Source: Gemmatimonadota bacterium
GTDB taxonomy: Bacteria; Gemmatimonadota; Gemmatimonadetes; Longimicrobiales; Gaopeijiaceae
Length of the DNA: 64,000 bases
Assembly (NCBI GenBank): GCA_027623325.1
Contig: JAQBXY010000002.1
Span: 124,001 to 188,000, forward strand
Direction of reading: 5' to 3'
Both the position numbers and the translations under genes were made by a program. This document shows, one piece after another, positions 33,020-41,866 of the stretch. Below the pieces are notes generated by a model, which was not told the DNA's origin, did no database searches, and saw nothing but the letters and a program-made list of their open reading frames with translations. Every line of letters starts with the position of its first letter. Position 1 is the first letter of the stretch.

Positions 33020-34435
33020 ATGTTCCCGCTACGCCATCCAGTGCGTACAGCACCCGTGACCGACCGGTCCCACACCCAGGATCGACCACTGATTTCGAAC
33101 CTGCTGTTGCAGGACCCTTCCTCGCTCGCCACGGCCCCGGATCGCGTCCGTGCCGTGCTGGGGCTGTTCCTTCTGCTAGCGCTGGCATGGTCTCTCTCCG
33201 TGGACCGGAGGCGTGTGCCATGGCGCCTCGTGGCGTGGGGCATGGGATTGCAGATCGCCTTCGCCGTGGTGGTCCTACGGACTCCCCTGGGCGTCGCGGC
33301 CTTTGAATGGCTCAACTCCATCGTCCAGGCGGTGCTTGGCTTCGGGGAAGAGGGCGGGCGGTTCGTGTTCGGCAACCTCGGATCGAACCAGGTTCCGGTC
33401 GGGACGCTCGATGGAGGCCAGCTCTTTACTCCGGCTGCGAACTCGGTGGCGAGCACCGGTGCTTTCTTCGCCTTCAGGATCCTGCCCAACATCATCTTCG
33501 TGTCCTCGCTGATGACGGTGCTCTACCATTTGGGGGTGATGCAGAGGGTCGTGAGGGGCATCGCCTGGGTCATGCAGCGGACGATGCGGACGTCCGGGGC
33601 GGAGACGCTTTGTGCGGCGTCCAACATCTTCGTCGGGATGATGGAGGCGCCTCTCTTGGTGAAGCCGTACGTCGAGCGGATGACCGAATCCGAGCTGATG
33701 GCCGTGATGACGGTCGGCATGGCGACGATCGCTGGCACGGTACTCGTCGCATACGCGAGTATGTTGCTGCCCTTTCAAGCGGGGGCAGCGGGGCACTTGA
33801 TCGCCGCGTCGATCATGTCCGCTCCCGCCGCGCTCGTCATGGCCAAGCTCCTGGTCCCCGAGAGCGGCGAGCCTGTCACTGCGGGCCTGCTTACCGATGA
33901 CGTGCCCCGACCGGACGTGAACGTGATCGATGCGGCGGCCCGAGGGGCAGCGGAGGGCCTGCGCCTCGCCCTGGTCGTCGGCGCGATGCTGATCGCGTTC
34001 ATCGCGCTCATTGCCATGCTGAACGGCATTCTGGGCTGGGCGGGTGGGCTGATCGGACAAGCGGGTCTGTCGATCGAAGGTCTACTCGGTACGGCCTTCG
34101 CACCGGTCGCGTGGATGCTGGGGATTCCGTGGAGTGATGCCGGCCTCGTTGGCCAGCTAATCGGGGTGGACCTGGTGATCAACGAGTTCGTCGCGTTCGT
34201 CCAGATGACGGGCTCGCTGGCTTCCGGGACGCAGCTGGAGGAGCGCTCGATGATCATCGCGATCTACGCGCTGACGACCTTCGCCAACTTCGGCTCGGTG
34301 GCGATGACGATCGCCGGCCTCGGCGAGATCGCACCGTCGCGGCGGCATGATCTTGCTCGCCTCGGCCTCAAGGCGATGTTCGCGGGGCTTCTGGCCAGCC
34401 TGACAACGGCCGCGGTGGCGGGAATCCTGCTCTAA
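33020..34435 (+). CDS. concentrative nucleoside transporter (CNT/NupC family)
   Basis: A 471-residue transporter. CNT motifs: FAFRILPNIIFVSSLMTVLYHLG, GAETLCAASNIFVGMMEAPLLVKPY (the E of EAPL binds nucleoside), MATIAGTVLVAY, and GVDLVINEFVAFVQM...ALTTFANFGSVAMTIAGLGEIAP in the second repeat. It imports nucleosides with sodium or protons across the inner membrane. ATG 33020 adds ~12 polar residues; GTG 33056 is an equally possible start. No repressor or nucleoside enzyme is adjacent. Confidence 0.88.
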   Translation: MFPLRHPVRTAPVTDRSHTQDRPLISNLLLQDPSSLATAPDRVRAVLGLFLLLALAWSLSVDRRRVPWRLVAWGMGLQIAFAVVVLRTPLGVAAFEWLNSIVQAVLGFGEEGGRFVFGNLGSNQVPVGTLDGGQLFTPAANSVASTGAFFAFRILPNIIFVSSLMTVLYHLGVMQRVVRGIAWVMQRTMRTSGAETLCAASNIFVGMMEAPLLVKPYVERMTESELMAVMTVGMATIAGTVLVAYASMLLPFQAGAAGHLIAASIMSAPAALVMAKLLVPESGEPVTAGLLTDDVPRPDVNVIDAAARGAAEGLRLALVVGAMLIAFIALIAMLNGILGWAGGLIGQAGLSIEGLLGTAFAPVAWMLGIPWSDAGLVGQLIGVDLVINEFVAFVQMTGSLASGTQLEERSMIIAIYALTTFANFGSVAMTIAGLGEIAPSRRHDLARLGLKAMFAGLLASLTTAAVAGILL

Positions 34436-34472
34436 GGCGACCTTTCTCGCCTCCTGAAAAGGTCGGTCCACC

Positions 34473-34862
34473 ATGCCCAAGTCCAACAAACGCCTGATCG
34501 TCGTAGGCGACCGAGTGCTCATCCAACCCGAGGAAGGGGAGGAGCGTACCAAGGTCGGCCTGTATCTACCGCAGACAGCGGTCGAAACTCAGTCCGTGCA
34601 GGGTGGGACCGTGTTGGCTACCGGCCCAGGCAACGCACTGGCCGCGCCGACGGAGCTCAACGAGGAGCCTTGGAAGATCGGGGCCGTTGAACCGCGCTAT
34701 GTGCCACTCCAGGCCCGCATCGGTGACTACGCGATCTTCTTTCGGCGTGCCGCGGTCGAGATCACCTTCGAGGGTGACCGATATCTGGTCGTGCCACAGG
34801 CCGCGATCCTCACGCTCGTGCGCGAGGAAGACGACCAGGACGAAGGCCTTCTCTCGTTCTAG
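34473..34862 (+). CDS. GroES-like (Cpn10 fold) protein with an insertion
   Basis: A 129-residue protein, longer than the usual ~97 of GroES. The Cpn10 fold is seen in VVGDRVLIQPEEGEERTKVGLYLP (first strands and mobile-loop base), VQGGTVLATGPG, and ARIGDYAIFFRRAAVEITFEGDRYLVVPQAAILTLVR. An insertion of about 25 residues (residues ~55-80) and an acidic tail (EEDDQDEGLLSF) are extra. No groEL is beside it, so it is an orphan or paralogue; whether it caps GroEL cannot be told. It lies between the transporter and the RNA methyltransferase. Confidence 0.8.
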   Translation: MPKSNKRLIVVGDRVLIQPEEGEERTKVGLYLPQTAVETQSVQGGTVLATGPGNALAAPTELNEEPWKIGAVEPRYVPLQARIGDYAIFFRRAAVEITFEGDRYLVVPQAAILTLVREEDDQDEGLLSF

Positions 34863-34947
34863 GGAACGCGGCGGCTCTCGCCGCCGGCGTTCATCCGGCA
34901 AGCCGGCCCACGATCGAACCGTCGATTTGGAGCGGTATCGGTCGATC

Positions 34948-36381
34948 ATGCCCGCTTGGGCCGACTTCGTGTCGGCGGCCGAGCGGCCCGAGCCCACCGT
35001 GTTTCGGATCAGGGGCGGTGAGCGATCGGAGGGCGACGTTCTCGAGAGACTCCGTACTCAGGGTTTTGAGACTCGATCCCTGGAAGGGATGCCCGGATTC
35101 CACCAGGTCGAGAAGGGCCCGGGACCGATCTCAGCGACACCCGAGCACTGGCTCGGGATGATCTACGTGCAGCAGGCGTCGACAGGGGTCGCCGCGCCGG
35201 TGCTAGGCCCCCGCCCGGGCGAGCGCGTCCTCGACATGTGTTCGGCTCCCGGCGGCAAGACGACACACATGTCCGACCTCATGGACGACTCGGGGTGTTT
35301 GGTCGCGTCCGAAATCAGCGAGAACCGAATTCGTGGCCTGTTGGGGAACGTCTACCGACTCGGGCACACCAACGTGCTCGTGGTGGCCGGCGATGGCCGA
35401 ACGTTCCCGGAGGGCGCCCGGTTCGATCGAGTGTTGGTCGATGCGCCGTGTTCCGGAGAGGGGACGCTTCGCCGCAGAGGCGGCCAGGCCCCCGACCAGT
35501 CCGAGTCGTTTCGCCGATACGTGACGGGCGCGCAGCGGGCCCTGCTGGAGCGTGCCGTGGGCCTCACCCGCCCCGGTGGCACGGTTCTGTACGTGACCTG
35601 CACCTTCGCTCCTGAAGAGAACGAAGCGATCGTGAGCGACGCGTTGCAGCGCCTACCCGTAGAGCTCGAGCCGCTTTCGTTGCCCGTTCCTCACGCTCCA
35701 GGGCTGACCGCCTTCGGGGGGCAGAGCTACGACCCGAGACTCGAGGGCGCGGCGAGGATCTACCCGCAGCATTTCGATTCCGGCGGACTCTTTCTCGCCA
35801 GACTGCGCAAGATCGACGATGGGTCGGTGCTGCCGTCCGGCGCCGACCATGGCCGTGCCGGCTGGTGCCCAGTGCCGACCCAGGTCCCGGGCGAGGAGAT
35901 CGAAGAGGACGTCGATGGACGCATGAGGACCGGAGTGGCCGAGATCGTCGAGCGCTTCGGCATCACGGTCGACCTGACCCGGACCCGATGGCTGTTTCGG
36001 GGCGGGAGGGCATGGCTCCATACCCTGGATGAGTGGCCGCTTTCGACGTGGGCGCCGGGCGACTGGCGTGCGATCTCGACCGGGTTTCGTGCGATCGACT
36101 TCGACAGTCAGGGGCGCGCGCGTCCGACGAACGACTTTCTACGCTGGCTTGGCGCCGAAGTCGGCGATCGCGTGGTCGACCTGAGTCGAGAGGATCTGGA
36201 GCGCCTGCTCCGTCGCGAGGCGGTCGGAACCGAAATGGACGACCGTGGGCCGATCGCCTTGCGCTATTCGGGGGACGTAATCGGCCGCGGCGCGATCACC
36301 GTCGACGGCCTCAAGAGTGAAATACCCAAGGCGCGGGCCGCGGATCTGTCACGGGGACTGGGCGGAGTCGACGGCGCCTGA
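34948..36381 (+). CDS. RsmF/NOL1-NOP2-Sun-type RNA m5C methyltransferase
   Basis: About 477 residues, like E. coli RsmF (479). The SAM site is VLDMCSAPGGKTTHMSDLM; the two catalytic cysteines are C168 in DAPCSGEG and C218 in YVTCTFAPEENE. The C-terminal ~170 residues form the extra domains found in RsmF-type enzymes that contact 16S rRNA. The product is probably 5-methylcytosine in 16S rRNA, though tRNA cannot be excluded. An alternative TTG start at 34927 would add LERYRSI, a segment common at the family N terminus, and may be the true one. The 3' end overlaps the convergent mutT by 33 bases. Confidence 0.85.
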   Translation: MPAWADFVSAAERPEPTVFRIRGGERSEGDVLERLRTQGFETRSLEGMPGFHQVEKGPGPISATPEHWLGMIYVQQASTGVAAPVLGPRPGERVLDMCSAPGGKTTHMSDLMDDSGCLVASEISENRIRGLLGNVYRLGHTNVLVVAGDGRTFPEGARFDRVLVDAPCSGEGTLRRRGGQAPDQSESFRRYVTGAQRALLERAVGLTRPGGTVLYVTCTFAPEENEAIVSDALQRLPVELEPLSLPVPHAPGLTAFGGQSYDPRLEGAARIYPQHFDSGGLFLARLRKIDDGSVLPSGADHGRAGWCPVPTQVPGEEIEEDVDGRMRTGVAEIVERFGITVDLTRTRWLFRGGRAWLHTLDEWPLSTWAPGDWRAISTGFRAIDFDSQGRARPTNDFLRWLGAEVGDRVVDLSREDLERLLRREAVGTEMDDRGPIALRYSGDVIGRGAITVDGLKSEIPKARAADLSRGLGGVDGA

Positions 36382-36762
36382 AGCACGAGCCGCGAGCCAG
36401 TCGGCGAACGCTGAGTCCGCCGGGGCCAAGGACAGCCCTCGCAGTTCTTCCACGTTGAACCATCCGAGCGCCGAGTGTTCGAGCGCGATCGGAATACCGG
36501 ACGCCGTGGTCTCGAAGAAGTCGATCACGAACGGAGAGCCAGGGTCAGCGACGGAAAGCAAACAAGGGCCGAGGTTCTCCACCTCGAGAGCGAGTTCTTC
36601 GGACAGTTCGCGTCGAGCCGCTTCCAAGTCGCTCTCTCCGGGGTCGACCTTGCCCCCCGGAAACTCCCAGAGGCCTCCGTGCTTTTTCTCTTGAGGTCTC
36701 TGGCCCACCAGCCACCGGTCGTCTCGCTCGATCACGGCGGCGATGACACGGATGACGGTCAT
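36349..36762 (-). CDS. mutT: MutT-type Nudix hydrolase
   Basis: A 137-residue Nudix enzyme with a full Nudix box: GGKVDPGESDLEAARRELSEEL (G-x5-E-x7-R-E-L-x-E-E). The flanks HGGLWEFPGGK and the RPQEKKHGG motif indicate the 8-oxo-dGTPase (MutT) subgroup, which keeps oxidised guanine out of DNA. The start overlaps the transporter stop by four bases (ATGA). Confidence 0.85.
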   Translation of the reverse strand: MTVIRVIAAVIERDDRWLVGQRPQEKKHGGLWEFPGGKVDPGESDLEAARRELSEELALEVENLGPCLLSVADPGSPFVIDFFETTASGIPIALEHSALGWFNVEELRGLSLAPADSAFADWLAARASGAVDSAQSP

Positions 36763-38111
36763 TGCAGATTGATGGCGATGGCGATGGCGATGGACACGCC
36801 CCCGAGCACGACCAACGCTGCGTACAGTGGGAGCGTGAACTTCATCCACTCCTCGTAGCGCACCCCTCCCGACGCCAGGATCGCCATGAGCGCGCCATTC
36901 GTCGGCGTCACCAGGTCGCACAGGCCCGCCCCGTACTGGTAGGCGAGCACGATCACCTGCCGGGACAGCCCGAGCAGGTCTGCGAGCGGAACGAGCACAG
37001 GCATGGTCAATATGGCCTGCCCGCTCACGCTCGGGACCGGAATGTGGATCAAGGCCTGCGCGACGATCATCCCCAAGGCAGACGCGAGGCGAGGTAGGCT
37101 CTCGAGCGGTGTGAACATCCCGTTGACGATCGTGTCGATAATCAGGCCTTGCTCGAGCACGGTCGAAATCGCGCGCGCGAATCCGATCAGCAGCGCCGCA
37201 TACGCCATCGACTGGAAGCCCCTCACATAGGCCTGAGCGGTCCCGCTGACTCCCATGCGGGCGATGAGCCCGACCAGGACGCCCATGATGAAGAAGGCCC
37301 CGGACATGTGGTTGAATTCCCAGCCCCACTCACGCAGGCCCACGACCATCAGGACGAAAGTGCTTCCGACCATCGACAGGATGAACCGGTCACGGCCCGT
37401 CAAGGATTCGCCGAGATCGTCTGTGACCGCCTGAGGGGGGACACGAGTTGCCGCGGCATATCTCATGGTCGCACCGATCCACAGCATCAGGGCGAGGATG
37501 AGGAAGACCATGCGGAAGAGACCGCCCGAGAGCGGTTCGACCTGTGCCGCCTGCTGCGCGATCTGCACCTGGAATGGGTTGATGGGGCTGAATGCGGATC
37601 CCACGAAAGCCGCACCCGCGCTCATCGCAATGGCGACCATCGGAGTGAAGCCCATTCTGCCGGCGAGGATCAGCAGGACCGGTATCAGCGGGATGATCTC
37701 TTCCTGCATGTTTTGGACGACACCGCCCATCGCGAAGAAGAGCGCGACCACGGGCACGACGAGAATGTCCCGGCCGTGAAGCAATCGAATCAACGAGGGG
37801 ATCGCGCGACGTAGAGCCCCGGTCTCGTCGACGACAGTGAACGCGCCCCCGATCAGGAAAACCAGAAAGATCACAGCAGACGCTTCGGCCATGCCGATCG
37901 GCAAAGCGACCATCGCCTCGAAGAGGTTGACCGGGTCCGGAGCGACGCTGTGGAACGTCCCCGGGACCACGAGTGTGCGGCCGCTCACCGGATCGTCCCG
38001 CCGCTCGAACGAGCCCGCCGGTAGGACGTAGCTCGCTGCGGCGGCGAGGAGAACACATCCGGTGAGCAGGGCGAGCGGATGAGGCACACGCAGGCGGGTT
38101 GATTCAGTCAT
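36759..38111 (-). CDS. YfcC-family membrane transporter
   Basis: A 450-residue carrier with 11-12 hydrophobic segments. YfcC/DcuC-type features: ALLTGCVLLAAAASYVLPAGSFERR with a conserved N-terminal YVLPAG, GGAFTVVDETGALRRAI, FAMGGVVQNMQEEIIPLIPVL, SAFSPINPFQVQIAQQ and YQYGAGLCDLVTPTNGALMAIL in the C-terminal half (paired hairpin motifs of this fold). The substrate is unclear; proposals for the family include basic amino acids and short-chain acids. Coupled by four-base overlaps to the M28 peptidase before it and mutT after it, so peptide or amino acid handling is likely. Confidence 0.8.
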   Translation of the reverse strand: MTESTRLRVPHPLALLTGCVLLAAAASYVLPAGSFERRDDPVSGRTLVVPGTFHSVAPDPVNLFEAMVALPIGMAEASAVIFLVFLIGGAFTVVDETGALRRAIPSLIRLLHGRDILVVPVVALFFAMGGVVQNMQEEIIPLIPVLLILAGRMGFTPMVAIAMSAGAAFVGSAFSPINPFQVQIAQQAAQVEPLSGGLFRMVFLILALMLWIGATMRYAAATRVPPQAVTDDLGESLTGRDRFILSMVGSTFVLMVVGLREWGWEFNHMSGAFFIMGVLVGLIARMGVSGTAQAYVRGFQSMAYAALLIGFARAISTVLEQGLIIDTIVNGMFTPLESLPRLASALGMIVAQALIHIPVPSVSGQAILTMPVLVPLADLLGLSRQVIVLAYQYGAGLCDLVTPTNGALMAILASGGVRYEEWMKFTLPLYAALVVLGGVSIAIAIAINLQ

Positions 38112-39046
38112 CGGGACGGTGCCGGGTCGAGGAAAGGAAGCGCGGCGTCCAAAGCTCGCAGCGCCGCAAGAATGGTCCGAATCGAGTCGAGGTAGTCGCC
38201 CGCGTCCACCCGCTCGACATCGTCTGTCGGCTTGTGATAGTCAGGGTGGTCTTCGACGCCGAAGTAGACGAAGGGGACACCAGCCGCGTGGAAGGGCCCG
38301 TGGTCCGAGGAGTTGGTCCAGTCCGCCTCTCCGGGAATGCCGGTTCGATCGTGACCGAGTCGGAGCGTCACCGGCGCGCTCGCAGCTACAGCCTCGAGCG
38401 TCGGGCGAAGTGAGGGCGTGTGATAGGCCCCGCTGACCCAGAGCACACCATCGCTCCGAGATACCATGTCGAGGTTGACGACGAGCGAGATCCCGTCGAG
38501 AGGTGTGGGGGAATCGCGGACGAAAGCGCGTGCGCCTTGAAGACCCGACTCCTCGGCATCGAGCAGCGCCACGACGAACGTGCTTCGGAGTGGCGCAGCG
38601 GAAAGCAATCGCGCGATCTCGAGCGCGGCGACCGTTCCCGAGGCGTTGTCGTCGGCTCCGTTGTGCACGACGCCGTCGATGGTGCCCACATGGTCGAAGT
38701 GGGCGGTGAGTAGGACGACCCCCTGGTCCGAATCACCCAGGACATGGCCGACGAGGTTCACACCGGAGCCGCGTTCCCACACGAACGGGCGCTCGAAGCC
38801 ATCCCTCATGGGTACGACCCCCGCACGTTCCAGTTCGGCTGCCAAGTAGGCGATGGTCTTGAGGCTGCCGGGGGTGCCAGGTGCTCGCCCCCCCATGGAG
38901 TCGTGAGCCAGGATCGACAGGTCGCGCATGACCCTGATGGAGTCCGGGGAGGTTGTCGGTGTCGGCGAGCGGAAGGAGTCGCTTGTGAGTGCGATCGCGA
39001 CCACCGCCACGGCGAGAGCCGCTGTGAGAACGGTTTTTGGAATCAT
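38108..39046 (-). CDS. exported M28 zinc aminopeptidase
   Basis: A 312-residue peptidase with an N-terminal signal/anchor (residues 4-22). The five M28 zinc ligands and catalytic residues are visible: H and D in LTAHFDHVG, D in HNGADDNASG, the E-E pair in LLDAEESGLQG, D in LVVNLDMV, and the final H in HPDYHKPTDDVERVD. It releases N-terminal residues from peptides in the periplasm. The start overlaps the cytochrome-like gene stop (ATGA), and the stop overlaps the YfcC transporter start. Confidence 0.87.
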   Translation of the reverse strand: MIPKTVLTAALAVAVVAIALTSDSFRSPTPTTSPDSIRVMRDLSILAHDSMGGRAPGTPGSLKTIAYLAAELERAGVVPMRDGFERPFVWERGSGVNLVGHVLGDSDQGVVLLTAHFDHVGTIDGVVHNGADDNASGTVAALEIARLLSAAPLRSTFVVALLDAEESGLQGARAFVRDSPTPLDGISLVVNLDMVSRSDGVLWVSGAYHTPSLRPTLEAVAASAPVTLRLGHDRTGIPGEADWTNSSDHGPFHAAGVPFVYFGVEDHPDYHKPTDDVERVDAGDYLDSIRTILAALRALDAALPFLDPAPSR

Positions 39047-39657
39047 GGCGGACCAGCTTGGCGGTCGTCCCGTGTGAGCGCCAGCGGCATCGTGGAGGAG
39101 GCGTCGATCGTCCGCTCCGTCGTGAAGACGAGATCGCCGAGCGGCGAGTTGTCGGCGTTGCCCGAGTTGCCGGCGACGTTGATCGTGACGCGGTCGCCTG
39201 TGTCGGGCGCGGTCCAGATCAGGGACCAGCTCGATCCGAACCCGCCGAAGGCCACGGACCCTGCCGCATTCTGGTGGAGGTAGGACACCGAGGCGCTATC
39301 GGTCACCTGCGAGCGGGCGTCGACAGGTTGAAGCGCACCGGCGTTCCAGCCTCGCCGGTCACCGTCGGTGTACCGTGCCGAGATCTGGAAGCCCGCTACC
39401 GCCGTGCCGTCGGCTTCGAGCACAACCGTCAGGAGGTACTCAACCCCGGGGGCGTACCGCTCGGGAAGGCCCTCGATCCGAATGTGCCCGTCGAACGCGT
39501 TGATCGCGTTGCCCACGTGGCAAGCGACGCAACTGGGTTCTCCGAAGCCACCCGTAAATCCTGGGGGCGGAGCCTGTGTAATTGGGCGCAGGGGAAGTGC
39601 GGCCGCCGTCCCTGCGAATGCGAGGGCGACGGCCGCACCGATACCACGGGCCACCAT
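39043..39657 (-). CDS. exported cytochrome-like protein with CxxCH and reeler-type (choice-of-anchor V) domain
   Basis: A 204-residue exported protein (signal peptide residues 1-20). Just after it lies C43-V-A-C46-H47 in EPSCVACHVGN, a c-heme motif, followed by a ~130-residue all-beta domain (YAPGVEYLLTVVLEADGTAVAGFQISARY...) like the choice-of-anchor V/reeler domain. Such proteins often carry a single heme and a beta sandwich. The start overlaps the propeller gene stop by one base (TGATG). Confidence 0.75.
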   Translation of the reverse strand: MVARGIGAAVALAFAGTAAALPLRPITQAPPPGFTGGFGEPSCVACHVGNAINAFDGHIRIEGLPERYAPGVEYLLTVVLEADGTAVAGFQISARYTDGDRRGWNAGALQPVDARSQVTDSASVSYLHQNAAGSVAFGGFGSSWSLIWTAPDTGDRVTINVAGNSGNADNSPLGDLVFTTERTIDASSTMPLALTRDDRQAGPP

Positions 39658-40694
39658 CAGTGACTGACTGCGCGTCTCCGCGGCGGCAGCTTCGCCACGC
39701 CGACCGTATTCGTGTCGGCGCCGAACCAGATCGAGTTCGTCTCGGCGTCGAAATACATGTGACGGACGGACCCGCCGCCACTCTCGATCTCGGAGACCGT
39801 GAACATCTCCTCGGTCATCGGATCGAAGCCGACGAACTTGTTCGGTTGTACGCCGGTCTCGACGAGCCAAATCCGATCGGTATCATCGACGGCCATCGCA
39901 TAGGGCCGCGACTGCTCCCCGCTGGGCAGCGGAAACTCGCGGACTTCCCCCGTAGCGGGATCCAACCGCCCGAGCGTTCCGCGCGTCCAGTCTCCGTACC
40001 ACAGGATGTCGTCAGAGGTGATTCCGATGCGCCGAGGCAGGGCGTTCTCCGGCAGCTCGTAGCTCCGAAACTCGAAAGTTTCGGGATCCACCGTGCCGAT
40101 ATGGTTCGTATTGAAGAGCGCGATCCATGGCCGGTCCTGCGAGTCCATTACGATCCCGTAGGGCCGGCTGGAGCTGCCACGCCGTGAACCCGCGACGGCC
40201 AGCGATTCCACGAGTCGGATCTCACCGGTCTCCTTCCAGAACTTGCCGACGAAGTTTCCACCCTGCACGGTGAACCAGATGTCACCCTGAGAGTCGAAGA
40301 TCATGGTGTGCGGGTCTCCGGCGCGATCGTCGGGCATCATGTACTTCTTGATCTCGCCCGTCTCCGGGTTGAGCGCCCCGATGTGGGTGGCCCGGTTCCC
40401 GGTGTAATAGACGGTTCCATCTGGATCGACCACGAGGTTGTGCGGTCCGGCTCCTTCTTCCAGGTCGAACTTCGTGAACTCACCGGTCTCCGGATCCAGA
40501 ACGGCGACGTAGTCCGACACTTGACCCACGAACCAGACGCGGCCGTCGGGTCCTACCATGGGATCGCGCGGGCGCGACTCTTCGTAGGGAACGAACCACT
40601 CCTGGAGCTCCGGATCGGTGGCCGTTTGTGCGGCGGCGAACGTCGGCGCGATAAAGAGAGTCGCGGCGCTGAGCGCCAGAAGGGCAGAACGCAT
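39657..40694 (-). CDS. exported virginiamycin-B-lyase-like beta-propeller
   Basis: A 345-residue exported protein (signal residues 1-22). It is built of repeated ~42-residue blades with the pattern DPETGEFTKF...PHNLVVDPDGTVYYTG...IGALNPETGEIKKY, as in streptogramin B lyase (Vgb) propellers. The DPHTMIFDSQGDIWFT blade and histidines are typical. Most environmental relatives have unknown substrates, so antibiotic lyase activity should not be assumed. ATG 40694 has GGAGGA upstream. It is first in a five-gene coupled set ending with mutT. Confidence 0.8.
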   Translation of the reverse strand: MRSALLALSAATLFIAPTFAAAQTATDPELQEWFVPYEESRPRDPMVGPDGRVWFVGQVSDYVAVLDPETGEFTKFDLEEGAGPHNLVVDPDGTVYYTGNRATHIGALNPETGEIKKYMMPDDRAGDPHTMIFDSQGDIWFTVQGGNFVGKFWKETGEIRLVESLAVAGSRRGSSSRPYGIVMDSQDRPWIALFNTNHIGTVDPETFEFRSYELPENALPRRIGITSDDILWYGDWTRGTLGRLDPATGEVREFPLPSGEQSRPYAMAVDDTDRIWLVETGVQPNKFVGFDPMTEEMFTVSEIESGGGSVRHMYFDAETNSIWFGADTNTVGVAKLPPRRRAVSH

Positions 40695-40906
40695 TGAGTC
40701 CTCCGGGTACAGGTCCACCAGCTTCGGGTTTCGGATCAATCGTTCGCCCGGAACCCTCACTACAGTGTTAGACAACGTGGCGGGTCCGGACGGTTTTCGC
40801 ATGAGGCCATGGGCGGGAAGGCGACGTGCACGCCTTCGGGTCGCATCGGCCTCCGCGGAGAAGTAGCTTCCGCCCCGTCCAGCCACCCCATTCCGGCAAG
40901 ATCCCC

Positions 40907-41866
40907 ATGGGTGATCGAACGTACTCTCGGCGCGAGTTCGTGTGCCATTCGGCCTCATGCGCTGCGCACGTCGGTTTGATGGCAGCCGTTGCCCCGTTCT
41001 GGTCGCGCACACTGTGGGCCGCTCAGGAGCGCTTTCCGGTCGTCGCTTCCGAGGCGTGGGGGCGGCTCGAGCGGGTCGGAGAGGGCATCTGGGCGCTGGT
41101 GTCCGATCCGCTTCGGGACCGGGCGACGCTGTGCAATGGGGGTATCATCGCGGGTCGCTCGGGCGTCGTGATCGTGGAGGCCTTCGCATCTGATGCCGGC
41201 TCCCGTTGGATGGCCGAGCGGGCGGCGGAGCTCACGGGGCGGGCTCCGACCCATGTCGTGCTGACGCATTATCATGGTGACCACACCGGTGGGTTGTCGG
41301 GGGTGACCGCCCTGGGGAGCCCCGAGATCCTGGCGACACCCGTCACACGCGATCTCGTCATGGAGCGAAATCAGGGCGCTCCCTCCGCGATTCTCGATCG
41401 GGTGCAGCCGCTCGACACCATCCGACCGACCGAAATCGATCTAGGGGATCGCTCGCTCATCGTGGTCCCAAGACGCGGTCACACGAACTCGGACATCACG
41501 ATCCAGCTCTTGGATCCATCGGTGGTGTTCTGCGGGGATCTCGTCTGGAATCGAATGTTCCCGAATTACGTCGACGCAACGCCCTCACGATTGACCCAAG
41601 CCGTGCAGCTAATTCGCGCCGGAGATGCTTCGACGTATGTGCCGGGGCACGGGCCCCTTGCCGACAATACGGCGATGGACCGGTACATCGGCCTTCTCCA
41701 GGACGTGGAAACCGCGGCTCGACGGGCGATCGAGCGCGGGATGACGGCTCAAGAGGCGGGCGCGGAGTACCGACTGCCCGCGGGTCTGCAGGAATGGACC
41801 CTCTTCAACCCCGTCTACTTCGAACGCGCCATCGGCGCGTGGATGAACGAACTGGGAACTCCATGA
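40907..41866 (+). CDS. Tat-exported metallo-beta-lactamase-fold hydrolase
   Basis: A 319-residue MBL-fold enzyme: twin-arginine signal (YSRREFVCHSASC), zinc motif H-Y-H-G-D-H in VVLTHYHGDHTGGLSG, third histidine in VPRRGHTNSDI, bridging D in VFCGDLVWN, final H in VPGHGPL. Related exported MBL proteins have varied hydrolase or oxygenase roles (quinoprotein-relay-type SoxH-like among them). ATG 40907 starts the Tat signal. The stop overlaps the phosphofructokinase ATG by four bases, an odd pairing of periplasmic and cytoplasmic functions. Confidence 0.82.
   Translation: MGDRTYSRREFVCHSASCAAHVGLMAAVAPFWSRTLWAAQERFPVVASEAWGRLERVGEGIWALVSDPLRDRATLCNGGIIAGRSGVVIVEAFASDAGSRWMAERAAELTGRAPTHVVLTHYHGDHTGGLSGVTALGSPEILATPVTRDLVMERNQGAPSAILDRVQPLDTIRPTEIDLGDRSLIVVPRRGHTNSDITIQLLDPSVVFCGDLVWNRMFPNYVDATPSRLTQAVQLIRAGDASTYVPGHGPLADNTAMDRYIGLLQDVETAARRAIERGMTAQEAGAEYRLPAGLQEWTLFNPVYFERAIGAWMNELGTP

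Noticed and set aside
39657-40694. True streptogramin B resistance lyase
   Set aside because: The propeller resembles Vgb but most environmental relatives are unrelated in function, and no antibiotic cluster is nearby.
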